Shown here: in pieces, positions 16,426 through 25,595 of the stretch
Position numbering within the stretch: position 1 is the first letter of the stretch
Layout: every line of letters starts with the position of its first letter
DNA from: Bacteroidaceae bacterium
Lineage (GTDB): Bacteria > Bacteroidota > Bacteroidia > Bacteroidales > Bacteroidaceae
Reading direction: 5' to 3'
Length of the DNA: 64,000 nucleotides
NCBI GenBank assembly: GCA_017555875.1
Contig: JAFZFN010000022.1
Span: 1 to 64,000 of the forward strand
Translations under genes and position numbers: made by a program
Notes under the pieces: model-generated
What the model was told of the DNA's origin: nothing
What the model saw: the letters and a program-made list of their open reading frames with translations, nothing else
The model's database searches: none

Positions 16426-17874
16426 TTAACGCTTCTTCAGCTCGGCATCAAAGGTCTTCTTTCCATCACCATAGGCGGTGTGAACGCTAGGACCAGAGAT
16501 GCAACCTCCTTCGCAGGCCATGACCTCGATGAATTGCGCAGGGGCTTTGCCGGTCTTTCCATAAGCCTTGAGCAGAGCGACACTCTTCTTGTTGAGACCT
16601 GCTATCTGTATGGCAGCGAATTCCAGTTTATCACCGACAAACTCCTTCACAGCGCCTGTGACACCGCCATTCTGTGCAAAGCCGTGAGCGGCACGGCATG
16701 AGCTGCAGTCTACGGGATGCACGTACGATTCGCCCAACTCTATGTTCATGCCCTTGAGGATGGCGTGTATCTCTTCGAAGGTGAGTACAAAGTCGACCTT
16801 TCCTTCGAGGTCTTCTCGGCGTGCCTCTTTGCGCTTGGCAATACAAGGACCTACGAACACGAGTTTAGCGTTGGGGTGTTTCTCATGCGCGATGTCTGCG
16901 GTGTAGACCATGGGAGAGTAGGTCGATGAAATATATTTCTGCAAGTCGGGAGCATGCTTGCGAGCCATTTCCATGTATGAGGGGCAGCAAGAGGTGGTCA
17001 TGAAGGGTTGGCCCTCGGCTAGTTTCTCTGCAAATTCATGCGCTTCGTTTGCAGTTGTCACCTCGGCTCCACGAGCAACCTCGATGACATCCTTGAAGCC
17101 GATGGCTTTGATGGCTCCATATACCTGCTCGATGGGCGCATTGTATTGTGAAAGGATAGAGGGCGCCACCATGGCTACAACCTCCTCGCCACGTCGGATG
17201 GCTTGTAAGACGTCGAACACCTGAGAGATCTCGAAGATGGCACCGAAGGGGCAGGCATTCATGCACTTGCCGCAATAGATGCACTTTGTCTCGTCGATAT
17301 GCTCTACTCCATACTCATCTTTCGAGATGGCTCCCACTGGACAGGCCTCTTCGCAGGGTACGGGGATATATACAATGGCGTGGTAGGGGCATGCTGCATA
17401 GCACTTTCCGCAGCTGATGCACATCTTGTTGTTGATTCGGCCTTGTGAGGTCTCGGGGTCAAACTCGATGGCATTCTTAGGACATGCATGTTCACAAGCA
17501 CGGGCCTCACATCCGCGGCAAAGGTTGGTGATGGCATAGTTGGTACGCACACATGATGAACATGCCTCGTCGATGACGCACATGATGTTGTCTTTCATCT
17601 TGTCGCGGTCAAGTGCCATCTTTGCGTAATCGGCAAGTGGCATCAGTTCGTCGGTCTCGTCGGTCATGTCGTAGCCCAAGAGGGGGAGCGATTTGTACTT
17701 GAGCACGGCGCGCTTCTTGTGGATGCAACAGCGTCCGCTGTGTTGTGAATTACGGGGAACAAACTCAATGGGTACGCGGTCGATGTTCTCGGCAAGCTGC
17801 CCTTCGTTCCAGAGGCTCACGAGCTTGGTCATCAGCTTCTGGCGTACAATCATTACATTGTTTTTGATAGCCAT
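16426..17874 (-). CDS. [FeFe] hydrogenase catalytic subunit, group B-like
   Basis: This monomeric hydrogenase (482 residues) catalyses reversible H2 formation with ferredoxin-type electron transfer, in the cytoplasm. The N-terminal half has several ferredoxin-like Cys clusters: CRGCEARACEHACP near 118, CISCGKCYAACP, CEEACP and CIYCGKCMNACP. The H-cluster motifs follow: L1 TSCCPSY (about 292), L2 GPCIAKRKEA (about 340) and L3 EVMACEGGCISG (about 450). The L2 methionine of standard group A enzymes is Gly here and L1 ends in PSY rather than PGW. The N-terminus also carries a Cys-rich RCCIHKKRAV stretch. Together these point to the group B (B1/B3) class. No NuoE/F-like partner is adjacent. Confidence 0.92.
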   Translation of the reverse strand: MAIKNNVMIVRQKLMTKLVSLWNEGQLAENIDRVPIEFVPRNSQHSGRCCIHKKRAVLKYKSLPLLGYDMTDETDELMPLADYAKMALDRDKMKDNIMCVIDEACSSCVRTNYAITNLCRGCEARACEHACPKNAIEFDPETSQGRINNKMCISCGKCYAACPYHAIVYIPVPCEEACPVGAISKDEYGVEHIDETKCIYCGKCMNACPFGAIFEISQVFDVLQAIRRGEEVVAMVAPSILSQYNAPIEQVYGAIKAIGFKDVIEVARGAEVTTANEAHEFAEKLAEGQPFMTTSCCPSYMEMARKHAPDLQKYISSTYSPMVYTADIAHEKHPNAKLVFVGPCIAKRKEARREDLEGKVDFVLTFEEIHAILKGMNIELGESYVHPVDCSSCRAAHGFAQNGGVTGAVKEFVGDKLEFAAIQIAGLNKKSVALLKAYGKTGKAPAQFIEVMACEGGCISGPSVHTAYGDGKKTFDAELKKR

Positions 17875-17894
17875 AGGAGTTATGTGTTATGTTT

Positions 17895-20800
17895 TTATTG
17901 GTTATGTTCTTTGTCGTCTAAGTTTATGATGAGTTGTGTGCTGTCTGTTGGCTGGATGTTGATCAAACTATCAGTCATAGCGCTTATGGTGTCTACAGGT
18001 ATTGTCAAGTTTTCGATTTTCTTTCTTTTGCGCTTGCGTCGTGGCCATAGCCTGTCGAAGTCGCGTTGGAAGATGAGGCCCACTCCTTGTGTGGTGAGTG
18101 AGGTGCGTGAGAAGTAGCGGTCGTTGGTCTTGTTGTAGCCCTTGACGCTGAGTCCTCCTGTGAGTAAGTAACGTATGTCAAAGTCACCGATAAAGTTCGT
18201 TGCATACATGGGATTTTCACGGTATCCAAAGTTACCATTGATGAGGAGTCGGTTGTCAAGGAGACGTCCCTCAAGGATGCCCTCAATCTCCATGTTTTCC
18301 CAGTTGTCGCCACCGAGGTCATCCATTCCTGTCATCATGTTCTCTGCCCGTATGTTGCTGGCGATGTTCCAATTGTCGCTACTGATGATGCCTGATAAGA
18401 GGTTGTTGATCTGTCCGGATATGGTGTTGCTGATGAAGGACTCTACGTTGCCCGTTCCTTGGGCGTTTTGCGCCATGTCGGGCGTGTAGAACTTGCCGAG
18501 GCCGAGGAGGTAGATAAACTGCATGTTCATCTGTTCTTCGGTACTGGTGTAGCTTCTCAGGAGAGCCTTCTCTTCTTCGGTGCCTTTGGGCAGCTCAAGG
18601 TCAAATGTCACGGTGGGCGACTCCAGTGTGCCTCCGATGCGGAGCAAGCAGTTGACTACAGCGTTGCCATTCATGTCGGGGCGAAGGTCGCGCAGTGGCA
18701 CATAGTTGGCTGCATGTCGGGCGGTGATATTGAGCTTGGCGGCCATGGGGTCCCCCTCGAAGGATACGGTGCTGCCGGGCAGCACGTCGAAGTTCTTGTT
18801 GATGACATCCTGCAGGCTGAGACGATAGAATCCATGGCTTACGGTGTAGGTGCCGAGTAGGCTGATGTCGTCGCCTTTGACGCTGATTTGCAGGTCTCCG
18901 CTACCATAAACGGTGATGTGGTCGTCTACGGCTTGGTTCATGACAAGCTTGAGCATGGCGTCTGGGGTGACGCGCGCTGTGATGTCGAGGTCGAGCATTG
19001 AGCCTCCTTCGGTGGTGGCCTGTGCGCGACGTCTCTTTCCTCTTGTGCGGGTGGCTATGGTAGGAACGTTACGCGTAGAGCTGCGGTCGGTGAAGGTGAT
19101 GAACTTCTGGTTCGAAGTGTCGTCCTTGCCGGCAATGTTGAGGGCAAAGAGTGAACCACGCTCGGGCTGAGCTTGGATATCGATATCGAGCGTGGTTGGT
19201 GTGGCTATTACGTGTACGCCTCCTGTGCCGTAGATAGTGGTATAGAAACTATCATGGCCCGTGTCGGGGAGGTCGATGCCTAGCACGTTCTGTATGTCGA
19301 CGTAGAGGTCGCAGGCAAACTCTCGCAGCTTGTCGTGGTTGACTGTTCCGCGGATGATGCCTTTCTGCTCGCGTTCGTCATAGATGTCAATGTTGTTGAA
19401 ATGCATCACTCCAGGGGTGAAGCGTATAGAGTCTCTGAAGTGATACTTCGTGTTGGTGGGGGAGAGTGTGAAATCCATGTCGGTGAGAAGTGCTCCCATG
19501 AGGTCGATCTCTGTGATGGGTCCTCCTATCGTAATGTTTCCACTGGCATGGCCAGTAATCTGACTCATGAAGCTGCTGAGCATGTTGTTGAGGAACGATG
19601 CGTTGAGGCTGTCTGCTTCGATGTCGAGCCAGAGCTCTTCGTTTGCAAGGTCCAGTGTGCCGTCGATGAGCGAGGTGCGTAGTGTGTCTTCCCACACATC
19701 GCCTAGAAAGCGGAGTTGTGAATTTTCTTGATCCCAGTGAGCCTGAGCTCTGAGGTTGCCCATATCACCATGGCTAAAGGTGAAGTCTTTGGCCATGATA
19801 TTCGCATTGATGTAGGGCTGTTCGGTGTGCAGGTTAGCCATGTCGGCGTGTCCGCTCACTCTGCCACCGAAGGGTATGGCTTCGAACTTAACGAGCTGTA
19901 GCAGGTATGCAAGGTCGAGTCCCATGAAGTCTACTTTCAAGGTGTCGGCCTCATTGTTGGCAATGGTGCCATGTGCGCTGAGATGTTGTGTGCTATCTCC
20001 TTCGAGGTGGAGGCGGTCTATCGAGATGCGCTCTGGGGTGATGTCCAATCCGAACGAGGAGAGCTGCCATTCGGAGTTGTTGATCACGGTGCGCGTGCTG
20101 TCCGCTTTGATGTTGATACCGAGGCGTCCATTGTGGTCAAGTCCGAAGGTGGCTTGAGTGTGGAATGTGCCCTCAAACATGCCTGTGGGGTTACTGTTCC
20201 ATACTACGCCAAGGCTGACCTTGTCGTGCTCGGCTCGTGTGGCGACGTTGGCGGTGATGCTTCCTCCTATGCCTTGCAACAGGGTAGCACCTGCGTGTAC
20301 GATGAGTCCCTCCTCTTGAGACTGGCAATCGAGCGACAGTGATTTGATGGTGTTGCCGTCATAGTCTATCTGTGGCGCAGTAGCTGTGAGTTTGAGCTCT
20401 CCTGCAGGGTCGTTGATGAGTGCTTCCATTTGTACCTTGCCCTCGATGTCGATGGGGATGAATAGCAATTCTCTTAGTGGCTGAGTGTTGTAGATGCTGG
20501 CATTGATGTAACACAGGTTGTCGCTTTCCTGGTGGTCGTGGATGTTGCTGTGACACAATGAAGGCAACGAGTGGTGCAGATGGTGGAGCAGGCTGCTGGC
20601 CAGTGAACTATAGGTGAATGCTCCTCTAGCTGTGGCATTCATAAACTCGCTCTGCAGTGCAAACATCTTGTCTTCGATGTCACTGATGTAGAGGCCTATC
20701 TCGCCGATGCGGTAGTCTCCTGTGGGGCGGTGCATGGTGAGGCTGTCCACGATGATTCGTCCTGTGACGTGTTCGATGTTTGTTCCCTCTAAGTTGGTTC

Positions 20801-22502
20801 TAATGCTGGCACTGAAGGTCTTTCCCTCGTGGATGTCGATGAGCCCTATCTCGTTGAGGTCGAGGCTGTCGGCGTGGAGTGTCGCTTCGATTAGGGGAGA
20901 CTTTTGATGGAGGATCTTTCCCTGCAATGCGAGACCTCCGCACGGGTCGTCGAGGGAGAGTGTCGCCTTGCTGCTGTCGGGTGTGATGTGTCCATTAAGG
21001 TTCAGTCGGCGGTATTTGTAGTCCAATAGCATGACATCGGTCAGTGCGCCGCTTAGTGATGCACTTTTGATGATGCTGGTCGGCTTTTTCTCTGCGCTCT
21101 CCGATTGATTACCCATGTTTAGTGTTCCTCGTGATTCAAGCTTGAGGTTCGTATGGGTGAGCGGACTCTGGGGGACAATCTGGGCGATGTGCAAGGTGTC
21201 GCCTCGCAGTGTGGCGGTGTAGTCGCCCGTCTTGTCGAGCGTCATTGTCCCTTCGAGCGCTCCAGCTTCGGTATTTGCACGGAAGGAGGCTTGAGATTGT
21301 CGCTCATCGTGGTTTAGCTCGCCGCGCATGGTGAGGTCTCCTATGTTAATGAGTTCCTGCGGGACATACTCGAAGAGTTCAGGGGCGCCTTGTTCGAGGA
21401 TTGTCCATGCATGCTTCGTGAGCGATGCTTCGTGGAGTGTAAGGCTCAGGTTGTTGGACATGAGATCTCTTGTCCCCGTGGCATGGTTGGCATTGTGGTT
21501 TATTTGCGCATCGGCTCGGAGTGCCAGGTCGTGTTGTGACGAGTGTACATCCAGTGCTGTGACGTTGATGTTTGCGGGGCTCCCAGAGAATCGTGCTCCG
21601 AGATAGACCTTCTCGTCGATGCCTCCTACCTCTGGTATTATCCAAGCGAGGTCTGTGGGCGCGATGTGTGAAGCGGGTAAGATGCCTCCTTTGAAGGTAA
21701 GGTGGGGCAGGGTGGGGCTGCCGGCATCTCTTGGGGTGTCGAGTGAGTAGGCAGTCCAGATGGTGTCGAGGCGGAGCGATGACTGTGGTAGGTCGAGCTG
21801 GAAGTTGGCCAGTGTGGCTCCGTGCCGATTGCCCACGAGTCGCAGGTAGAGGTGCTCCACCTTGAGTCCCGATTCCTCTTTGAGGTCGAGGTGTCGTATG
21901 ATGAGGCTTGCCGAGTCGGCCGACAAGTGCTTGAGCGAAAGCTGGGTCGAAAAGTCGGTGATGCAAAGCCTTTCGGCGAACGATGGCGCTGCAGGCTCGC
22001 TGTCTTCGTCTGCGTAGAGGTCTATTTGATGACACGCTTTGCCGTGTCTTACGAGCAGGGAGTTGATGCGCAGGCTCAGTTGTGAGGGCTCTCTCTCTCT
22101 CTCCTTCTTGCTGGCGAGGGCGTCGATGAGGAACTGGTAGTTGTACTCATCTCCAGTTCGATAGATGTTGATGTCGGGGGAGAATAGTCTCACGTTGCGC
22201 ACCGAGACTTGCTTGTGGCGCAAGAGGGGCATCCACTCTATCTTGGCGGCCAGTCTGTCGATGGAGATGAGGGGCTCTCCCTCCTGGTCATCGATGCGCA
22301 AGTTGTCGATGATGATGTCTCCGGGGAGTAGCCAGTGTATGCCTCCGATGGCTACCCGTGTGCCGATATAGTTCTCTAGCTCGGTGGCTGCCCACACCGA
22401 CGCACGTTGCTGTGTTCGTGGCGAGTTGACAAACATCGTTCCTCCGATGATGAGTGTCACCATCAGGGCGAGGAGTATCTGTATGTACCGGCGGCGTTTC
22501 AT
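17895..22502 (-). CDS. tamB: TamB-like translocation/assembly module protein (DUF490)
   Basis: The 1535-residue protein has an N-terminal signal anchor (about residues 8-27), a very long central region of repeated beta segments as in AsmA/TamB lipid-transfer bridges, and the C-terminal TamB/DUF490 domain (last 350 residues or so, with MQFIYLLGLGKFY and LEGRLLDNRLLINGNFGYRENP). It should span the periplasm from the inner to the outer membrane and help lipid transport or outer-membrane protein assembly. A strong promoter lies directly upstream (22514-22544) with an untranslated leader of only about 5 nt. The hydrogenase gene follows 20 bp after its stop and may be co-transcribed. Confidence 0.9.
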   Translation of the reverse strand: MKRRRYIQILLALMVTLIIGGTMFVNSPRTQQRASVWAATELENYIGTRVAIGGIHWLLPGDIIIDNLRIDDQEGEPLISIDRLAAKIEWMPLLRHKQVSVRNVRLFSPDINIYRTGDEYNYQFLIDALASKKEREREPSQLSLRINSLLVRHGKACHQIDLYADEDSEPAAPSFAERLCITDFSTQLSLKHLSADSASLIIRHLDLKEESGLKVEHLYLRLVGNRHGATLANFQLDLPQSSLRLDTIWTAYSLDTPRDAGSPTLPHLTFKGGILPASHIAPTDLAWIIPEVGGIDEKVYLGARFSGSPANINVTALDVHSSQHDLALRADAQINHNANHATGTRDLMSNNLSLTLHEASLTKHAWTILEQGAPELFEYVPQELINIGDLTMRGELNHDERQSQASFRANTEAGALEGTMTLDKTGDYTATLRGDTLHIAQIVPQSPLTHTNLKLESRGTLNMGNQSESAEKKPTSIIKSASLSGALTDVMLLDYKYRRLNLNGHITPDSSKATLSLDDPCGGLALQGKILHQKSPLIEATLHADSLDLNEIGLIDIHEGKTFSASIRTNLEGTNIEHVTGRIIVDSLTMHRPTGDYRIGEIGLYISDIEDKMFALQSEFMNATARGAFTYSSLASSLLHHLHHSLPSLCHSNIHDHQESDNLCYINASIYNTQPLRELLFIPIDIEGKVQMEALINDPAGELKLTATAPQIDYDGNTIKSLSLDCQSQEEGLIVHAGATLLQGIGGSITANVATRAEHDKVSLGVVWNSNPTGMFEGTFHTQATFGLDHNGRLGINIKADSTRTVINNSEWQLSSFGLDITPERISIDRLHLEGDSTQHLSAHGTIANNEADTLKVDFMGLDLAYLLQLVKFEAIPFGGRVSGHADMANLHTEQPYINANIMAKDFTFSHGDMGNLRAQAHWDQENSQLRFLGDVWEDTLRTSLIDGTLDLANEELWLDIEADSLNASFLNNMLSSFMSQITGHASGNITIGGPITEIDLMGALLTDMDFTLSPTNTKYHFRDSIRFTPGVMHFNNIDIYDEREQKGIIRGTVNHDKLREFACDLYVDIQNVLGIDLPDTGHDSFYTTIYGTGGVHVIATPTTLDIDIQAQPERGSLFALNIAGKDDTSNQKFITFTDRSSTRNVPTIATRTRGKRRRAQATTEGGSMLDLDITARVTPDAMLKLVMNQAVDDHITVYGSGDLQISVKGDDISLLGTYTVSHGFYRLSLQDVINKNFDVLPGSTVSFEGDPMAAKLNITARHAANYVPLRDLRPDMNGNAVVNCLLRIGGTLESPTVTFDLELPKGTEEEKALLRSYTSTEEQMNMQFIYLLGLGKFYTPDMAQNAQGTGNVESFISNTISGQINNLLSGIISSDNWNIASNIRAENMMTGMDDLGGDNWENMEIEGILEGRLLDNRLLINGNFGYRENPMYATNFIGDFDIRYLLTGGLSVKGYNKTNDRYFSRTSLTTQGVGLIFQRDFDRLWPRRKRKRKKIENLTIPVDTISAMTDSLINIQPTDSTQLIINLDDKEHNQ

Positions 22503-22513
22503 AGTTCAATTTG

Positions 22514-22544
22514 CAAAGATAAGCAATTCGGGCAAATAAACAAA
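22514..22544 (-). promoter_or_regulatory. Promoter of tamB
   Basis: On the minus strand TTTG (22541-22544) is followed after 19 bp by TATCTTTG (22514-22521), an exact match to the Bacteroidales -33/-7 consensus. With the usual spacing, transcription would start about 5 nt before the tamB ATG at 22502, giving a nearly leaderless mRNA. Confidence 0.75.
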
Positions 22545-22644
22545 GTTTATTGGTGAAATCCTCTTCTGACGCTGCATTTTCGTCTGTCTGGTGCGGGGAA
22601 TGGATGGGTAGAAACGTCGGGATCTCTATGTCTGATAATCCATG

Positions 22645-22722
22645 TCTCAGCGGAGGCGATAGAGAGTCACTGCGGAGGGATGATATCATCATCGCGGAGA
22701 AGATAGTATATCTCCGCGGAGA
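22645..22722. repeat. Four-unit palindromic array, 22-bp period (array 2)
   Basis: Units of 12 bp start at 22645, 22667, 22689 and 22711, exactly 22 bp apart: TCTCAGCGGAGG, TCACTGCGGAGG, TCATCGCGGAGA and TCTCCGCGGAGA. The last is a perfect palindrome. Units 3 and 4 can also pair over 8 bp. The 10-bp spacers differ, and the second (22679-22688) is part of a further palindrome, GATGATATCATC. It has the same architecture as arrays at 152, 36035 and 55217. It lies between the divergent tamB and nqrA promoters. Confidence 0.78.
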
Positions 22723-22982
22723 CATGTACTTTTGTCTCTGTCTTTTGGCGCTGTTTCCTTTGTTGTTTTGGGCTGTTCTCTCTGTCGTTTTATGCGGTTT
22801 TGTTTGTCCTTCCGGGTTGCTTTTCTAAGCCTCGAAGTCTCTCTGTTTTGTGATGCTTCGGGATTTGTTTGGGGACATTTCTCTGTGGGGTCAAGCGGCT
22901 AATCGGGTCGATTGTTTGTGGAAGAATGAGGTTTTGGGTGCAAATAAATCGGATTTTCGTTTCACGATTGACAAATAATGAT

Positions 22983-22990
22983 TAATTTTG
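22983..22990 (+). promoter_or_regulatory. Probable -7 box for the nqr operon
   Basis: TAATTTTG matches TANNTTTG and lies 46 bp before the nqrA ATG. The region 20 bp upstream has only a weak -33 (CGTTTC), so the match is partial. Confidence 0.45.
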
Positions 22991-23036
22991 CGCGAATTTA
23001 GTATATTATAAAGTTTATTAACTATTTCATAACATT

Positions 23037-24386
23037 ATGCCAGAAGTAATTAAATTACGAAAAGGCTTGGACATTAAGCTCAAAGGCGTTGCCGAGAAGG
23101 AGTTGGTGGCCGTAAAAGCATCGAAGCAGTACGCTCTCGTACCCGATGATTTTGTAGGCGTTACTCCCAAGGTGGTCGTTGCTGAGGGCCAGCATGTCAA
23201 GGCCGGGGAGGCTCTGTTCGTTGACAAGAAGCATCCTGAAGTGAAGTTCGTAAGCCCTGTATCAGGTGTCGTGGCTGCTGTGAACCGTGGTGCTCGCCGT
23301 AAGGTGATGAACATCGTCGTTACAGCCGATGCCAAGCAGGAGTCGGTGAACTTTGGTGTTAAGAGTGTTCATTCGCTCAGCGGTGAACAAGTGAAAGAAG
23401 CGTTGCTCGAGAGCGGCATGTTCGCGTTCCTCCGCCAGCGTCCCTACGACGTGGTGGCCAACCCCAACAGCCGTCCCAAGGCCATCTTCGTATCGGCCTT
23501 CGACAGCAAGCCCCTTGCTCCTGATTTCGAGTATGTCATCAAGGGCAATGAGGTGGACTTCCAGGTAGGTCTCAGTGCATTGGCCAAGATGGCTCCCACA
23601 TTCCTCGGAGTCAGCGCCAAGCAGACAAACCCCAGCATCGTGGATGCCAAGAATGTGGAGATCACTGCCTTCAAGGGCAAGCACCCCGCAGGTAACGTTG
23701 GTGTGCAGATCAACCACGTGCAGCCTATCAACAAGGGCGAGATCGTGTGGACCATCGGCGCTGAGGAGGTAATCTTCATCGGCCGCATGTTCGACAAGGG
23801 CGTTGTAGACCTCACCCGTACCATCGCCGTGGCTGGTTCACAGGTTGAGAACCCTGCTTACAGCAAGGTGGTCCTCGGTGCGCAGATCGGCGACATCGTA
23901 GGTGGCCGCATCAAGGGTGGTTGCGTCAACCGCATCATCAATGGTAACGTGCTCACTGGCCCCGTAGCTACTGAGGATAGCTTCCTCGGCGCGTTTGCCA
24001 ACATGGTGACCGTGATCCCCGACGGCAGCGACAAGCACGAGATCCTCGGCTGGGCCATGCCCCGCTTCAAGGAGTTCAGCGTGAGCCGCGCCTACTTCAG
24101 CTTCCTCTTCCCCCGCAAGGAGTATGTGCTCGATGCACGTCTCAAGGGTGAGGAGCGCCACATGATCAACTCTAACGAGTACGACAAAGTGTTCCCCATG
24201 GACATCTACCCCGAATACCTCATCAAGGCAATCATTGCCGGCGACATCGAGAAGATGGAGGCTGCAGGTATCTACGAGGTGGCTCCCGAAGACTTTGCCC
24301 TGTGTGAATTTGTAGATTCGTCTAAACTTGAGTTGCAGCGCATCGTTCGTGAAGGACTGATGAAGCTCCGCTCTGAAATGGAATAA
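23037..24386 (+). CDS. nqrA: Na+-translocating NADH:quinone reductase subunit A
   Basis: NqrA is the peripheral cytoplasmic subunit of the sodium-pumping NADH:ubiquinone oxidoreductase. The 449-residue length and the N-terminal VIKLRKGLDIKLKGVAEKEL fit the family, as does the biotinyl/lipoyl-like fold start with SPVSGVVAAVNRGARRKV. It opens a compact six-gene operon in the standard order ABCDEF. NqrA is thought to take part in quinone binding. The start ATG at 23037 follows the probable -7 box by 46 bp. Confidence 0.97.
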   Translation: MPEVIKLRKGLDIKLKGVAEKELVAVKASKQYALVPDDFVGVTPKVVVAEGQHVKAGEALFVDKKHPEVKFVSPVSGVVAAVNRGARRKVMNIVVTADAKQESVNFGVKSVHSLSGEQVKEALLESGMFAFLRQRPYDVVANPNSRPKAIFVSAFDSKPLAPDFEYVIKGNEVDFQVGLSALAKMAPTFLGVSAKQTNPSIVDAKNVEITAFKGKHPAGNVGVQINHVQPINKGEIVWTIGAEEVIFIGRMFDKGVVDLTRTIAVAGSQVENPAYSKVVLGAQIGDIVGGRIKGGCVNRIINGNVLTGPVATEDSFLGAFANMVTVIPDGSDKHEILGWAMPRFKEFSVSRAYFSFLFPRKEYVLDARLKGEERHMINSNEYDKVFPMDIYPEYLIKAIIAGDIEKMEAAGIYEVAPEDFALCEFVDSSKLELQRIVREGLMKLRSEME

Positions 24387-24389
24387 GCT

Positions 24390-25571
24390 ATGGGATTGAG
24401 ACAATTTGTAGACAAGATTAAGCCGAACTTCGAGAAGGGTGGCAAGCTCCACGCTTTCCGTTCTGTGTTCGGTGGGTTCGAGACATTCCTCTTCGTTCCC
24501 AACCATACCGCCAAGAGCGGCTCCAACATCCACGACTGCTTCGACAGCAAGCGTATGATGATTATGGTGTGCTTGGCCCTCGTGCCCGCGCTCCTCTTCG
24601 GTATGTATAATGTAGGTTTGCAGCACTACAGCGCTGCTGTCGCTACTGGTGCGTTGGCTGCTATGCCTGCCTTCTGGTCAGTGTTCGGCTACGGCTTCCT
24701 CGCTGTGTTGCCCAAGATTATCGTATCATACCTCGTAGGTCTCGGTATCGAGTTCACCGTGGCCCAATGGAAGGGTGAGGAAATCCACGAAGGTTTCCTC
24801 GTATCGGGTCTTATCATCCCGATGATCGTTCCTGTAGGTACTCCTCTTTGGATTATCGCTTTGGCTACAGCTTTCGCTGTAATCTTCGCTAAGGAGATTT
24901 ATGGTGGTACCGGTATGAACATCTTCAATGTAGCACTCGTGACCCGTGCGTTCATCTTCTTCGCTTACCCCAGCGTGATTTCTGGTGATGCCGTTTGGGT
25001 AGCTACCGACTCAATCTTCGGTCTTGGTGCCGACATCGACGGCTTCACCGCTGCTACCGCTCTCGGTCAGGCTGCTGTAGCTGAGGCTCCCGCGTTCGAC
25101 ATGAGTATGGTATGGGGCTTCATCCCCGGCTCTATCGGTGAGACCAGCGTAGTGGCTATCGCCCTCGGTGCCCTCATCCTCTTGGGTTCAGGCATCGCTT
25201 CATGGAAGACCATGCTCAGCGTGTTCGTGGGTGGTGGCTTGATGGCTTGGGTATTCAACCAGATTGGTAATCCCGAGAATGCTGTGGCTATGATGCCTTG
25301 GTATCAGCACCTCGCTCTCGGTGGTTTCTGCTTCGGTGCTGTATTCATGGCTACCGACCCCGTTACCTCATGCCGTACCGAGTGTGGTAAGTACATCTAC
25401 GGTTTCCTCATCGGTGTCGTAGCTATCCTTATCCGTGTGCTCAACCCCGGTTACCCCGAAGGTATGATGCTCGCTATCCTGTTGATGAACCTCTTTGCAC
25501 CGCTCATCGACTACTACGTGTATCAGTCAAACATCTCTAAGCGTGCCAAGCGTGCCGCTAATAGCAAGTAA
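24390..25571 (+). CDS. nqrB: Na+-translocating NADH:quinone reductase subunit B
   Basis: NqrB is an integral membrane subunit (393 residues, about ten helices) that carries covalent FMN and riboflavin and forms part of the sodium channel. The FMN-threonine motif region appears as FTAATALGQ around residue 218, a variant of the usual SGATPLG. Other family segments visible are PHTAKSGSNIHDCFDSKRMM-like (near the N-terminus) and CFGAVFMATDPV. It begins 3 bp after nqrA. Confidence 0.96.
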   Translation: MGLRQFVDKIKPNFEKGGKLHAFRSVFGGFETFLFVPNHTAKSGSNIHDCFDSKRMMIMVCLALVPALLFGMYNVGLQHYSAAVATGALAAMPAFWSVFGYGFLAVLPKIIVSYLVGLGIEFTVAQWKGEEIHEGFLVSGLIIPMIVPVGTPLWIIALATAFAVIFAKEIYGGTGMNIFNVALVTRAFIFFAYPSVISGDAVWVATDSIFGLGADIDGFTAATALGQAAVAEAPAFDMSMVWGFIPGSIGETSVVAIALGALILLGSGIASWKTMLSVFVGGGLMAWVFNQIGNPENAVAMMPWYQHLALGGFCFGAVFMATDPVTSCRTECGKYIYGFLIGVVAILIRVLNPGYPEGMMLAILLMNLFAPLIDYYVYQSNISKRAKRAANSK

Positions 25572-25595
25572 TAACCTCAATAATCGAATACTATT

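Larger units (their letters stand above)
22503..23036. other. Divergent intergenic region between tamB and nqrA
   Basis: The 534 bases hold the tamB promoter (22514-22544), array 2 (22645-22722) and a likely -7 box for the nqr operon (22983-22990). An open frame of 92 codons at 22550-22828 crosses the array and has no recognisable domain, so I do not call it. The stretch 22730-22960 shows nothing I can name. Confidence 0.5.

Noticed and set aside
15022-22371. Several plus-strand frames of 60-150 codons opposite the hyd and tamB genes
   Set aside because: All lie antisense within clearly coding genes and show no independent domain.
22550-22828. A 92-codon open frame between tamB and nqrA
   Set aside because: It runs through array 2 and ends in a low-complexity hydrophobic stretch that follows T-rich DNA. 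I see no support for translation.
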